Shown here: positions 43,995 through 56,901 of the stretch, piece by piece | How the letters are laid out: every line of letters starts with the position of its first letter | Numbering within the stretch: position 1 is the first letter of the stretch | The notes under the pieces: generated by a model | What the model saw: the letters and a program-made list of their open reading frames with translations, nothing else | Told to the model about the DNA's origin: nothing | Database searches by the model: none | Program-made: the position numbers and the translations under genes | From: Silurus meridionalis | Lineage: Eukaryota > Chordata > Actinopteri > Siluriformes > Siluridae | Length of the DNA stretch: 64,000 bases | Reading direction: 5' to 3' | Assembly: GCF_014805685.1 (NCBI RefSeq) | Contig: NC_060906.1 | Span: 9,034,846 to 9,098,845, forward strand

Positions 43995-44465
43995 AGTTAT
44001 ATGTGATTGTTCCCCCAAACCTTTTCCACAAAGTTGGAACCACACAATTTTATAAGGTGTGTTTGGATGCAGTAGAGTTAAATTTTCCCGTCACATGAAC
44101 TATGAGACCTAGACCTGTTCCAGAATAGCAATACATCTGTGCACAAAGCCAGCTACATGAAGCTAAAGAATGGGACAGAGTGGAAGATCTCCTGCAATAG
44201 AGCTCTGACCTGAAGCATATAGGACACCTTTGGGAAGAACTGAAATGCTGAGTGTCCCCCAGGCCTCCTCACTTCACCTACATCACTACCTAACTTGTGA
44301 CTGATGAGCACAAATCTCCACAAGCACACTACCAAATCTAAATCTTTACAGAAGAGTGGAGGTTATTATAACAGTAGAATGGGAACTACATGTGAAATGG
44401 GAAGTTCAAAAAGCACATACCAATCCAATGATTAGGTGTCTACAAACTTTTGTCCAAATATAGTA
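43995..44465 (+). mobile_element. Mariner-like repeat (family M), nearly full length
   Basis: It starts near 'atatgtgattgttcccccaaacc' and ends 'ttaggtgtctacaaacttttgtccaaata'. The order matches the other copies, including 'ctgcaatagagctctgacctgaagcatataggacacctttgggaagaactg', a decayed NPIEHLWDEL relic. It contains stops and indels and encodes no protein. Confidence 0.7.
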
Positions 44466-44714
44466 TGTTATATAATAATTTCATGATGAGAAATATAATA
44501 TAGCTTTTTAATTTTTTTACTGGGGATGTTTCTAAACGGCTTCATTAGGACAGTCCAGGAAGAATTGCTTACTTCTGAATGGATCAGAGGGTAAGCAAGG
44601 TTCTTTTCACAAAGCAATTATACTCTACATAACTCACTTATACAATGATGGCAATTTAAAGCTCTCATTGATGTTTTTGGGTTTGATTCCTCAGTGACAA
44701 TCAATCGATCGATT

Positions 44715-44801
<87 letters not shown>
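44715..44801. repeat. (GATA)n microsatellite
   Basis: About 21 GATA units, preceded by the self-complementary CAATCGATCGATTG. Confidence 0.95.
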
Positions 44802-44802
<1 letters not shown>

Positions 44803-44803
<1 letters not shown>

Positions 44804-46484
44804 AAATGTACAATATGGGAAATGCACAATGTACTGTATGTATACAACTGTAAAAAAGTTATATGTAGTGTATACAGATGATATATAGATTTAAGAATAA
44901 TCAAAAAAAAATTTGAGTTATACATATACAGGATAATTTAATAGATTTTTTTAATAGAATAGTACTGGTATACTGTATACAGAATGATTGTCCAGAATGA
45001 TCCAGAATGTACAGAGAGGAGCAGAACTGCATGATGATTACTGCCCTAGAATCAGTCAAGTATCAGTGAGCCACCAGTGTACTAGTGGTGTAGTGTGGAT
45101 TTCAGTAGGGTTCTGTTGCGTGTGTTTCCGTATCTCCTTCTGTATGTTTATTTGTGACTAGAATGTGAGGAGTCCCAGAAACTGACTTTTTTTATTCGCA
45201 AGTGTAAGCCATTTTGTTCCAGGAATTAGCTGCATTAACACGTATTTGTTAATACATAAATACATGATAAGCTGCTAGTCTTTGCCCGTGACGTCATTTC
45301 TGGTGCTTTCATTAGCACAGATCAAATGCGTCTTTCTGACGCAAGCTGTATCCGTGTCCAATTAGCTTATTGCATTATCCACTACTGTGTAGAGATACCG
45401 TGATGCACAAATAGATCTGGAAACACTGCGACATTGCACGAATGTGTGTGGGGGGGGTTTGGTTGTTATGTTTGGTCTGGGGAGAATTGCTTTTTATCTG
45501 TCTGATTGTAACTGTGGTTACATAACTAGAGTTTTATCACAAAATCAAGAAAACTGGGAGAACTTTTACATTTTAGTCTTTCTTTCAACCATGCAGACCG
45601 TGAAAGAAGAGCCATTAGAGCTCTTTACTTTCAGCTTGGGAAAAGTTTGATCTGAGCTGTCAATTATTCTCTTTTTATATTTTTGATGTTTGTGCATGGC
45701 ACTTTTATCTTAGTCAGACCTATGACTCAAAAAGAGAGCAAAATCGAGAGGAAGGGATATGTGTGTGTGTGTTAGGGAAAAAGTAGTGTGTGTATATTCC
45801 TTTGCTCTTTCCATATCTCTTTCTTCATGGCTGCAGCATTTTCATCATCTATATGTACTCTATCAGCCATAAATCTTTTGATCCTTAAAGTCTCTTTTCC
45901 TATTTTTTCCCGTAAGCGACACATTTTTTTATCCCTTTGTCTTCTCTATTTTTCTTCTACCTCTCTTTTCCCATCTGTGTGCCATCTTTAATGCTGTAGT
46001 CGGTATTGTAAATGTCAGAGAGTGACTGCTCCTCTGTAGGGAGCCGCAAAGGAAACAAGTGGCATTTCTGACACATCCTGGGAGACGCTGCCTGTCCGGG
46101 CATGGCCTTAACAGAAACAGCTCTAGTCAGTCATCAGTGTTATGCAATACACACCAAAACAGATCCAAAGAGAGGTGGAGAGAGAGTGTACAATACAATG
46201 AATGTTATAAATGTAAAACACAAGGATAAATCTGGGTTTCTAGTAATAGTTACTATTATGTTATTAAAATGTTTAGCAAGTGTCTGACAGATTCTAAGAA
46301 ACACCTAGAAAACACCTGGACAACTACACAAGAATCTTGTTTTTTAAACTATGGTGACTCTAAATATAGATAGAGATATAAGATATAAATATAAGGTATT
46401 ATTTTTTAAAATTTCTAAGAAAACATCCAGAAGATTTTGTCATATTGTTTTGTGAAAATTTCCAATAGTATCTACACCAAATGG
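44803..46484. other. Non-coding stretch with one unique-looking segment
   Basis: At 45280-45420 there is a balanced-composition segment with a perfect CRE word TGACGTCA (45290-45297) and homeodomain-like CCAATTAGCTTATTGC near 45358. The open frames nearby have no known domain. Nothing else was recognised. Confidence 0.35.
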
Positions 46485-46905
46485 ATAAAAGTGTGTGGAC
46501 ATCTGACTATGAGATGTGATTTATAAGCATCCTATTTTACATTTGTTCCCCATTTGCTGCTATAATAACCTCCACTCTTCCAGGAAGTTGTTTTACTAGA
46601 TTTTTAGATAGGTAGTGATGTAGGTGAGGTGAGGTGAGGAAGTCTGGGGTGCAGTCAGCGTTCACATTCATCCCGAAGGTGTTCAATAGGGATGAGGTTA
46701 AAGCTCTATAGCAGGCCACTCAAAAGCTTCCATTCCAACCCATGGAAGCCCTATGTTCATGGATTTGACTTTGTGCCAGGAGCATTGTCATGCTGGAACA
46801 TGTGTCTCGTAGTTCAAAAGAAGAGAACATTTAATGCTTCTACATCCAGAGACATCTTATACTTCTGTGCCCGCAACTAAGTCGTAGCAGAAGATGTATT
46901 TTGTC
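46485..46905 (-). mobile_element. Mariner-like repeat (family M), minus strand
   Basis: It begins 'ataaaagtgtgtggacatctgact' and carries 'ctataataacctccactcttccaggaag', 'ggggtgcagtcagcgttcacattcatcccgaaggtgttcaatagg' and 'gtgccaggagcattgtcatgctggaacatgtg'. It is one of the better-preserved copies. Confidence 0.75.
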
Positions 46906-47089
46906 CACTTTTTTTCATGGACACACAAAAACACACAAAGAGGAAGGATGGGCTATGTGTAGCACAAGGTCTCAGTTTGACACAGATGATCCTTGTTGAT
47001 CTATGAGGTCCCTTCAAAGCTGTCAAAGTGCACAAACAGCAAGGTCAGTCTCAATATGTGACCTTTCACCTTTAAGTATTCTTTTGGGA

Positions 47090-47091
<2 letters not shown>

Positions 47092-47148
<57 letters not shown>

Positions 47149-47260
47149 ATTTGAAATGTGGGTGTAAACAGAGTCACATTAGAATTAGTGAATTAGTGAA
47201 CATTTGTCAATGGAACAACCTGTTAAGGATAGTAAAATAGTAAGTGTTATGTGTAGTAGT

Positions 47261-47313
<53 letters not shown>

Positions 47314-47315
47314 TG
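47092..47315. repeat. Two (GT)n microsatellites
   Basis: GT runs at 47092-47146 and 47264-47315. Confidence 0.95.
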
Positions 47316-47827
47316 CATCATTATTATTAATCTTTCCCACCTTATTCTCTTTCTCTACTTTTCTATTTCTCTGTCTCTTATTTAGCTTCACTCCTGCTGT
47401 CTTTCTTCAAAAAAAAAAAAAAAAAACGTGTACCAAGGTCTCCATCCTGATTAACTGCAGTCATGTTTTCCTCCTTTGTTTTCCCTTCATTCCCTAAACC
47501 TTCCATTCCAAAACATTTCACTTTGAACTATCATCCTGGATCAGTGACGCATCTTTTTTTCCCACCCAAATAGCACACAGTAGGACAATTAAAAGCCAGT
47601 ATTCTGATATTAGATTAAACATTTCCTGTTTCTTAACAAAACAGGTCTGGATTGTGTTTGTCTGACAATACAATAGGAGCCACCAAACCAAACCAGACCA
47701 AACTCATATAGAAATAACATTCCAGCAAGGATTTATTTATAACGCATAACCACAAGGAAAAAAAAATATTTTCTAGTGTAAAGTGCTAAAAGCTTTTCTG
47801 TTTTATTTTTTCCTTTTTTTCTTTCTT

Positions 47828-47884
<57 letters not shown>
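47828..47884. repeat. (CT)n microsatellite
   Basis: About 28 CT units within a longer pyrimidine-rich tract (47790-47920). Confidence 0.95.
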
Positions 47885-47888
<4 letters not shown>

Positions 47889-48209
47889 GTCTGTTTCTCT
47901 CTGTCTTTCTTTCTCTCATACCAAAAATAAATAAAAATAAAAACAGCCCCATTTTGGTTTATTATTTCTTCTGGCACAACAGTGCTGATGAATTCTTAAT
48001 TCTAATTGGTTAAATCCCAGGTTTATAAAACATTCTTTAAGGTTTAAATTGAATTCTAATATGCCTTTATTTCCATAGCAACAACTCATTTATAGGGACT
48101 TGTATAGTAGACTCTCCACATAATATAAGGCAAAAGAAATTAGGTAAACAGAAGCGAAAATGATGTAAACAGATGTAGAAATGTTATTTATCAAAGAAAA
48201 AAAAATGTA

Positions 48210-48385
48210 TAATCACTGACCAACTAATCGAGAACAACTTTGGGATGAACTGGAACGCTGACTGCACCCCAGACCTCCTCACCTCACCTACATTAGGCTT
48301 CAATAGCACCCTTATTAATTATGAATTTCCACAAGCACACTACCTAGTGGAACATCTTCCCAGAATAAAAAAAAAGATGTCCAAA
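48210..48385 (+). mobile_element. Mariner-like repeat fragment (family M)
   Basis: 'gaacaactttgggatgaactggaacgctgactgcaccccagacctcctcacc' is the family signature and encodes a relic LWDELER. It ends at 'ctagtggaacatcttcccag'. Confidence 0.7.
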
Positions 48386-48459
48386 TCCAAAATTATTTTA
48401 GCAAAAGAACAAGAAAACTCTCCAGAACATTCCTAATACATAATATAATCTACTTACAA

Positions 48460-48920
48460 TATAATCTATAACCTACTGTGCTTTCTTACACTATATTTCT
48501 AATCCAATCTAACACTTCATCTACATTGCCAGAGGTATACCCACTCTAACAAGACCCATCTAGACATCTTAGATGTACAAGACGCCAGCTGCTCAACCTC
48601 AACATTCCTCAGCATTCCTTCACTGCCTTTGCTATCTCGTCAAAGTCTTCTGTGTTGTGTCGAACATGTTGTTTCTTGTTTTGTTCTTCATCTTTCTCTA
48701 TAATTTTCAGCAGTAGTGTAGCTCAGTTTAGCATGACATTGAAAGTATTGGTTAAGTAACATGGCTTCCGTTGTCATACGGTCATATTATTAAGTGTTGG
48801 TTGAAGACACAGTCTTTTATTGGACTTATGTTGTCATTAATTGTTTCCAGTATTTTTATTCTTTGTCCCAGAAGTAAAAATAGGTTTTCCCTTGGGAATA
48901 AATAAAGTTCTGTCTACTCA
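48460..48920 (+). other. Possible retroelement 3' end
   Basis: The stretch ends 'cccttgggaataaataaagttctgtctactc', which resembles the TCTATC-ending 3' tails of some fish non-LTR elements. The upstream part was not recognised, so the call is weak. Confidence 0.25.
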
Positions 48921-48984
48921 ATAAGCTCATTTATCATATGATGTGCTAACACCTTTTCTGGCAGAAGAGCAACTTTCAAGCATT

Positions 48985-49600
48985 CAACCAGCTGGATCTA
49001 CCAGACGTGCTGAGCTTGCACATTTACATACAAGGAAAATGAATAGTGTAAAGCTCCACTGGCTTTCACCACTTCACTGCCGTCCATTGTGATACAAGAT
49101 CGAGTCACCAACCTGCCGATTGCACCCAATGTATCGAACCCTGAAATAAATCTTAAGCAATCATTTCATGAAGGCCATTGCAAAAGCCATACGTTCAAGA
49201 GGCATACATGCCAAGAAATCCCATTCAACTAAGAATGCCATCATTTTGTCCACTGGTGAAAACCAGTACAACCAATTCAGATATCAGCAAAGGTACAGCA
49301 TGAAAAGGTACTTGGTAAACCTTAAATGACAGCTGATTTTCCCTAGTTACACTCTGACTACCACCTTGACATATGGCTGCTGTAAAAGTGCATAAAAATT
49401 GTCCCTTTGGAAGGCATAGGAGAGCTCTTTGAGAAAAAGCTTGTGATGGTCCCGGCAGCAACTGCCAGAGGGAAGGCTGGAGGGCCAATGTGCTTTTCAA
49501 TAAAGGTCAGATGCCTCATCTTATTTCTGTCCTGAACCCTGTGCAACGTGGTAGTCTCACGTTGACTGTAGCTCCAAAGAGGTGAACCATGGGGACACTA
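48985..49600. other. Unidentified unique-looking segment
   Basis: About 600 bp of balanced composition without simple repeats. On the minus strand an open frame at 49225-49500 (91 codons) and a stretch before 49140 that reads FDTLGAIGRLVTRSC look protein-like but match no family I recognise. It could be a decayed transposon or gene relic. Confidence 0.25.
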
Positions 49601-50391
49601 GTGTGATACAACTGGGGTCTGATCACAACTGGGTCACCTGGATAAGCATGTATGATGCTGAAAGTCCCAAATCACCAGAGGATTCTAGAAATGTTAATAA
49701 TGATGGGCCCAGAAGCATAAATAGCTCTATAAATGTGTGAAGTTTTTAAATTGATCTCTGTGTGAGGCACAAATTGTCATAAAAAAAAAACTGCTGTGAA
49801 GTGGTGGAAAAGGTCAGTCATGAGCTGGAGTAGAAAAGGTCAGAAATGAGCTTGTGTTACGCTCTGTGTGTAGTTTTGCACATTCACCACATGTCTCCAT
49901 GGCTTTCCTCTGGGCTCTCTGTTTTGTTCCCACAGGTAGGTGCATTCGCTATTATAAATTGTTCTCAATGAGTGTGTGAATGTGTTTGCCTATGTGTGTG
50001 TGTATCTGTGTTTTCATGGAATCCCCTGCAACCCTGGCTAAAATAAAGCAGTTACTGAAGATTGGATAAATATTTTTTTATAATGTATATTCATGACCAC
50101 ATTGCATGTTTGTACATAACAGGAAAACCATTCATACATAACAATCATCATACATGCAATTGAAATGTGGCAAAATAATTACAGAAGCATCTTACAAATC
50201 ACTTCACATTAGGAGAGAAGAAATCAAGAGGGAGAATGAGGCATTTTGGATTTTACCACTGGCTCATCGCACCTGGTTACTGTGTTCATTTCTTCAGTCG
50301 TCTGTGCTGTTGCTAAGCAATGGCACCTTTTTTTTTTAATTCAGGGACCCCAAATGTAATACCTGAGTACTGAAAGAATTTGTAAACACCC

Positions 50392-50395
<4 letters not shown>
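49601..50395. other. Non-coding stretch, nothing recognised
   Basis: No known domain, repeat family or RNA gene was recognised. Confidence 0.45.

Positions 50396-50427
<32 letters not shown>
50396..50427. repeat. (TC)n microsatellite
   Basis: About 15 TC units. Confidence 0.9.
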
Positions 50428-50430
<3 letters not shown>

Positions 50431-50577
50431 GTTTTACTTCTGGGAGTTATTAATGCAGCTGATTAATATCCTGCCTAAATCAAATCCTAACCACATTTAT
50501 TATTGATGCTATTATTATTGGAAACAATTTTAGAATATGTATACATGGTTTACTGATCAGGCCAGAGGTTCCCTCAT

Positions 50578-50695
50578 ATCGCTAAGCTACCACTCTTGGG
50601 GCCCTTGAGCAAGGCCCTTAACCCAAGGTTCTGAATCTTCCTAACATCCCTTGGAAATGCAAAGAAATTTCACTGTGCTGTAAAAACCTTCCAAC
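50578..50695 (+). mobile_element. tRNA-derived SINE, type 1, fragment
   Basis: 'gctaccactcttggggcccttgagcaaggcccttaaccc' and 'ggaaatgcaaagaaatttcactgtgctgtaaa' match the body and tail of the copy at 6738-6960. The head is mostly lost. Confidence 0.7.
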
Positions 50696-50769
50696 TTGTA
50701 ACCTGGTGTCTGAAACTGCTATTAGGCACAGAAGGATCACATGGCACAAAGTTGGCAATGTGTAGGATA

Positions 50770-51000
50770 TCTTTTCTTCTTCCTCTTTCATTTGCTCCTG
50801 TTAGCCGTCACCACAAAGGATCATCCATTTAATACCACCCTGCCTTTTTCAAACCAACCACCTGCATGTCTTCCTTCACCACATCCATAAACCTTCTCCT
50901 TGGCCTTCCTTTATTTATCCTGCCTGGTGGCTCCATCCTCAGCATGCTACTAATAATATACCTTACCTTGTCTGAAAAACGTCCCACATGCGCTGTCCCT
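50770..51000 (+). mobile_element. Teleost interspersed repeat fragment
   Basis: 'ctcctgttagccgtcaccacaaaggatcatcc', then 'cacctgcatgtcttccttcaccacatccataaaccttctccttggccttcc' is a repeat seen widely in fish genomes, probably part of a non-LTR element. A short relative ('ttcggctgcttcctttaggggtcaccacagcagac') lies at 61050-61090. Confidence 0.5.
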
Positions 51001-51539
51001 CTAATAAACTAATTTCAAAAGGTGTAGGATGCTCCGATGCCTTATTAGAAATGAGACCAATGTGCTAGACTTTTATTAAGTTTGAGCTCTCTCACTGAGT
51101 TACACTGCTGTTATGTAAATTATTTAAAAAGTATTCAGACGCTTCAGCATTTAGATCTCTTTTTCAATACTGCACACTTTGGTGAGTTATTCCTGATATA
51201 ACTGTGTCGTGCACCTCTCGAGTAATACTTCATGGTCCCAGATCTGCTTATGTGGCATCATAATTGGTAGCAGTTAAAAGGCGACTGGTCGTGGTGAACT
51301 TCTGGGAGTCCTGTTTCCAAGGCAACTGACAGCCTGTTGCTGACTAAGGCAAGTCCATTTCAACTGGCATCAATATGTGGGAGACATACAGGCTCCATCA
51401 TTTGCTTCACTTCATTCACCTTCAGGTTTTTAGATCTTTCATTTCATTTAAGTTTCGTTAACTTTGTTTTCTGGCTCCCTTTCAGCTCCACTCCTTTCTA
51501 ACATTAATTCCTCCCCTCAACCCTTCTTATTATGTTTCT

Positions 51540-51603
51540 CTCCATCTCTCTCTCACTTGTCTCTCTCTCTCTCTCTCTTTTTCTCTCTCTCTCTCTCTCT
51601 CTC
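51540..51603. repeat. CT-rich microsatellite
   Basis: CT units with short interruptions. Confidence 0.9.
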
Positions 51604-52837
51604 CTGTTGAAGGGGAGAATCCATTAGTGCCATCAGCTGAAAGAGCATGAAAAGTGATATTACTGTGAGCCCTGTTCCATTTTCCTGAGAGTCTGATAGA
51701 GGGAAAACTGTTGCACTTTTCACGTTTTACCAGAAACAGAGAGTGTGCACAATGTTCCATTCCTTGAAGTGGGATCACATCGTAAGTGTCCTTGATGAAA
51801 GCATACTGAGGTGCAGAACATCTGGCTCCATCTTGCTACGTGAGCGGATCAGCTATTTTTGACCACCAGCATGTAGTAAAATCAACAAATCTGTTTATGT
51901 AACACTAACTTTGTCTTGGTTTCTATCAATCATCCATAGACAACTCACACTTTCATTTAGAACAGCTGTCTTTGTGAACTTGAGCGCAGGGTCGGACATA
52001 TCCTGACTGTCCAGCACGCGGCGAACAGACGGGAACGTGTGGGAGAGTGCTGTGACTAATGGGAATGAGTCACTCTGCAGAGTTGCCGCTAAGTGAACAT
52101 ATCTAATTCACCAAGCATGAAGCGCCAGCGTGACAAACAGATGTCTCTCAGGTGCAGGGACATGCTTCGTTACTATTGCTCTTCTTCTGTACTCTGTCAT
52201 TCATGGTGACCTGGGTGTCATTTCTGGGAAATGAAGGCTAGATTATTATAATACTGTATATTTATTTGTATTGCCGATGACTACATATTTCCACTGCTTC
52301 TGCAGCAGATTTAACCACTATGGTTATTCTGGTACAATGAACCCAAAATGAAACAATGATCACATGACTTCTAAACAGTTTCTTTATTCGAGTCTTTCTC
52401 AGTCGTTCAGATGTCAGGCTGTGACATAAGGAGGGAAAGGATTGCTAGCAGTAAAAAAACCCACTACATTTATTAACAAACGGTTGCAGGGAGACAACTT
52501 AATATCTAGGAGTTTGTTTTAAGTTTTTTTTTCCGAAGAAAAATGGTATACCTACTTGCTCTTTGATATATTTTGGAAGAGGGGATTCCCTAACTTTCTC
52601 ACCAAACAGCCACCACACCTGCCATAACGGCATCTCATTCAGCAATAATAGAAATATTGAGCTCTGTGTGTTGTAAGTGTGGCTGATGTGGTGGAATATA
52701 TTGGTAGAAAAAGCCTTATCAACATATTTTTTTTATTTTTTTAAGTAGTGGGTATTTCCCTCTACAGAGGTCAGGGGGAGGGCAAATGCTATTAAATTTC
52801 TTGTAATTGTTTGAGGTGGCAATGAATAAAGAAAGGT

Positions 52838-53198
52838 TTGTGGGCACCTGACCATTACAACCAAATTTGCTTGTTGGTGTCCGATTTTCTCTACTCTTAT
52901 GGAAAGGCTTTTCAGTAAATTTTAAAGTAAGTTAGAATTTTTTGGATCATTCAGCCACAAAAGCTTTCGTGAAGTCAGATCTGATGTTGGTAAAACATAA
53001 TGTAGGGTTAAGGCTTTAACACTATATAGGTCATTTGATTTTTTTCCACCTTCAGCATTGGCAAACCATGTCTCAAAACTCAATTCAACAGCATACAAAG
53101 TCATTTTTAATGTTTTCACTTTGAACCTTGTGGCAACAGTTGCAAAAAGGAAATGTGATAATCAGGTGTTCACATACCCGTGGCCAAGTAGTGTATAT
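52838..53198 (-). mobile_element. Mariner-like repeat (family M), minus strand, degraded
   Basis: It begins 'gtgggcacctgaccattacaacc' and ends 'aatcaggtgttcacatacccgtggcc'. Inside are 'tctactcttatggaaaggcttttcagtaaatttt', 'ttcagccacaaaagc' and 'cattggcaaaccatgtct', in family order. Confidence 0.65.
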
Positions 53199-53199
53199 A

Positions 53200-55850
53200 G
53201 ATAAAAAACAGTCTCTACAGTTCACCGACTGTTGGTGGGATTGACTTTAGTACGCCACCCTGTTTTCCAAAGTGGGATGAAACCCTGCCATTTGCATTGG
53301 TTTGGGAGAACTCTCAGGTGATTGCGGTCTGGTAAATGGATAACAAATTCTCAAAAGATCTACCTTCATATGTGGTTGAAAATAGCTTTAAAAGATTAGT
53401 TAAAAATGTTTGATCGCCTTCCTACCTAACTACCAAACACCATCGATTAACCTCACCCATAAGAATTAAAATAGAAACAGTGATGGATACAGAGCTACGG
53501 GAAATGGGAAAACAAGAGTTGCCAAACAATTATTCAGTGGCTAATTAGTAGATAGGCTAGACATTTTCTGTTGAGGTGAAAAAAAAAGTCTATTTAAACT
53601 GAGGTAATTATTGAGAGGTAAACTATGAGCTTCAAGAGTGGACAGTTCTTGCAGTTGTTGCTGGGGCAATAGTCTTTCCTGAATTTCTACAGCTTTAGTT
53701 ATATAAATCTTTATAATATGGCCAAGTCTTATGCCAGGCAAAAAAAAGCTGTTTTTATTAACAAAGAACACAGGAAAAATGTTATAAAAATAGTCTGCAA
53801 ACCAGGCAAAACCAATATGTTGAACAGAGAGCATACGGTATATAAAACAATCAAGACTTGACAATGGTTTAGAAACACTAAACAGTACATATAGACGCTG
53901 TGTGCCATGTAGACAATGAATGTTGGAAGTTATGCTTCATGTGAGGCAAGATTGCAGCTTGTAATTATCAACGTAAAACCAGTAAAAGCCATAAACAATT
54001 CCCTCTGCACTTGAAATCTTCATCTTTCTAATGGGATCCTTTCTACACACACAGCATGAGTTTAAATCAACATAGCCAAACTTGCTGTGAACAGTGTTAT
54101 GTACCGATTTGTCTACGTTCAAATGAATTTACAAAAGTACTTGCTTTAAATAATTAATATGCTACTTGGATAAAACTGTAACACTGACAATATCAATGAC
54201 AAGCTAATAACATTAGCTGGCAAGCTTGAACAGTACCCACAGCTCGCAACTTTATAATTGGCAGTTAGCGTTTTATGAGCTTAACCTGCTATGGAACACT
54301 GAACAAAAGATACACTTTCATGGAACCATCCATTGTTTTCCACTTTGAGCACTACATGTCCCGAAGTGTCAAATGATGTCATTCCAACTTACAAATGAAC
54401 ACTTACAAGGCACCATGAATGCAGCATTTAAATACTGGTGAATTTGAATAGGAACGAGTGCATGTGGATTGAAGCAAAGGATTCTGGGAGTTTATAATAT
54501 TTATATTTATATCGGTTATATTTAATACTTAAACTTCCTATACTGTGGGCAGCAAACATTTCCCCATCTGTTTTATTTACAGCATATTGGCATAGTATTG
54601 ACCTATATAGGACTATAATATAATTAAGAGAAACTACTCTGAATAACTCTGAATATCCACAGATTAGGTCTGTTGTTTGTGAAAGGCCTAACAGCACTAA
54701 CAGGCCTGAAGCCTGGTCATTTCCTGATGTCTCTGTTCTGACAAAAGTGATGGATCCCAGTGGAACAAGCTGTCATCAAGTTGAGAGCAGACCAGGACTG
54801 GTAGCAGGAACTACACTCAAGTGTTGTTGGGAGAATAATAGTACGTAGTCCTGCTCTTTTTTTGCCATTATAAGATGATTTTTTTTGGCTTGCAGACACA
54901 CACATATTGAGAAAGAAAGTTATGGTGAGCTCTAAGTCACTGTCCACATTTAATTCCACCAGAGCAAAAGTCAACGGCTTAAGATGATGCAAAGAGATAT
55001 CCCACTTAAATTGAATTGTGTGTGAGTGTGTCTGTGACACCCAGAGAATGAGAGCCTTACCTCCTTAACACTGATCCAGTGCTGATACTGGTGCTTGACA
55101 TTGGTCAACAATTCAGGTGAATGCATCCAACAAAGCTGCTCAATTACACACTTCCAAGCAAAAATTTGGACACAGAGATTGGATATATTTCTACTTGGCT
55201 TAAAGCTAAGTCAATTGTTAATTTCTTTTTATAGGAAATAAGTAAATAGTGACGATGATGCCCTTTGTATCTGAATCCAAATGCATGTTAAATTAGTTTC
55301 CTGACTAAATCATGTTTTTACCCAAAACAAGCATTTTCTAAAATTTTTACGAAGAATCTTCATCTACTATATTTAAAATAGTTTCGCTAAAATCCTATGC
55401 AATGCTATTGACAAAATCTCAACCTAGATAGACACCTTTATTTATTTTTTCTGAAATGAAAAGGTGACACTGATTAAATGCGCTGACAACTTACGCTGCT
55501 GCCGACACAGAGCAGATTCAATCATGAAGTAGATAAATTGAGTTGGAATTGAGTCGGGGTCCTCATGTGCTTTGAATTATTGCAAATACAGCTATAAATT
55601 TTCAATTGCATGGTTATATGGAAATGCTGTTATTTTTTGTTCATCTCAGAAGTAAAGATAATTGAAATACATCATTTGAGCTCCAAAGTAAAAAGAAAAC
55701 TGCCTCCATGTTTTTGTAAGTAACAATATAAAGATGAGGGTCTCAAAACAGCAAAATTGTGTATTCAGTGTTATTTAACAAGCAATAATATCAGTAACAT
55801 ATACAGAAATGAAGAATATTTAGAAGGGAACTATTTGTTTACAGACTTCT
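53200..55850. other. Long non-coding stretch
   Basis: About 2.6 kb with several minus-strand frames of 60-107 codons (53541-53864, 54717-55040), none with a known domain or convincing splice sites. Confidence 0.4.
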
Positions 55851-56050
55851 TATTTTGCACATTGTATTGTGTAAAATATTATACAGAAGGTATACTGGTC
55901 AGTGCTTTTTTGTGTATCTGTGATCCACTGTCCTGTTTGTATTGTTGTATATTGTATTGCCTTCATACACATGTATCTCTATGTTGTGTGTACTGCTGTG
56001 TACATTGTCAGCTATATATAGGTGAAAAACAATAAAAGCTTCTTGAACTG
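55850..56050 (+). mobile_element. Probable LINE 3' tail
   Basis: TGT-rich sequence ending 'ggtgaaaaacaataaaagcttcttgaactgaatg', the usual ending of fish LINE 3' untranslated regions. The upstream part is too diverged to place. Confidence 0.45.
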
Positions 56051-56767
56051 AATGTTGATGGGTCTAAAGCAAATACTTGTATGTACTGTATCACTAAACA
56101 AAGAAGAAAGAATGCAGCCATGTTGATTTGAGGTCACTTGCAGGACAATCCTGAGGTCCTAAGTAGAAATTCTGAAGCCTGAATGTTGCATTAAGGTTTA
56201 CTTTTCCAGGGATTTCTTTTTATCCGCTAGATACACAATACCTTTAAGGAGTTATTGATAAAACGATTTACAATCATCAGATAGAGAAACATAATAGGAT
56301 TATGTCAAATAATTGAACTAACTAACTTTAAACACTGGATTCAAAGAAATTCATAATTAAAATTATACAAATAAGTTCTGGGAGTATATGACGAGTCATT
56401 TGTCAAAAACTTATATGGAAACGCAACAAATCATCAGGTTTATTATTCTCTACAAAGATTTATAGGGTAGATCAGACTTTTCTTTTTATGTATTATATAA
56501 AATAATTGAGAGAATGATTCAGAAAATGGCTTATAGGCAAAAGAAAACAAAAACAAAAACAAAGGAATAGCGCAGCTGCCGTGAATAGCATAAATAGTGT
56601 GTCTATTACAGGAAACTCCTCCTGGTGTTTGAGATAGCTATGTGCTTTTTTACCAACATCAGTCCAGTCAATCAACCCCAGATGGGCTCAAAGCCCAAGG
56701 CACCAGTAGATGCTTTTTTTCTTTCTTTATTTTCTTTCTCTGTATGAAGCAAATCCCTGCAAAGTGT

Positions 56768-56768
<1 letters not shown>

Positions 56769-56831
<63 letters not shown>

Positions 56832-56839
56832 AAAAGAAA

Positions 56840-56899
<60 letters not shown>
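56769..56899. repeat. (GT)n followed by (GA)n
   Basis: About 30 GT units (56769-56828) and about 28 GA units (56844-56899) separated by a 15-bp A-rich spacer. Open frames across it are repeat translations. Confidence 0.95.
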
Positions 56900-56901
<2 letters not shown>

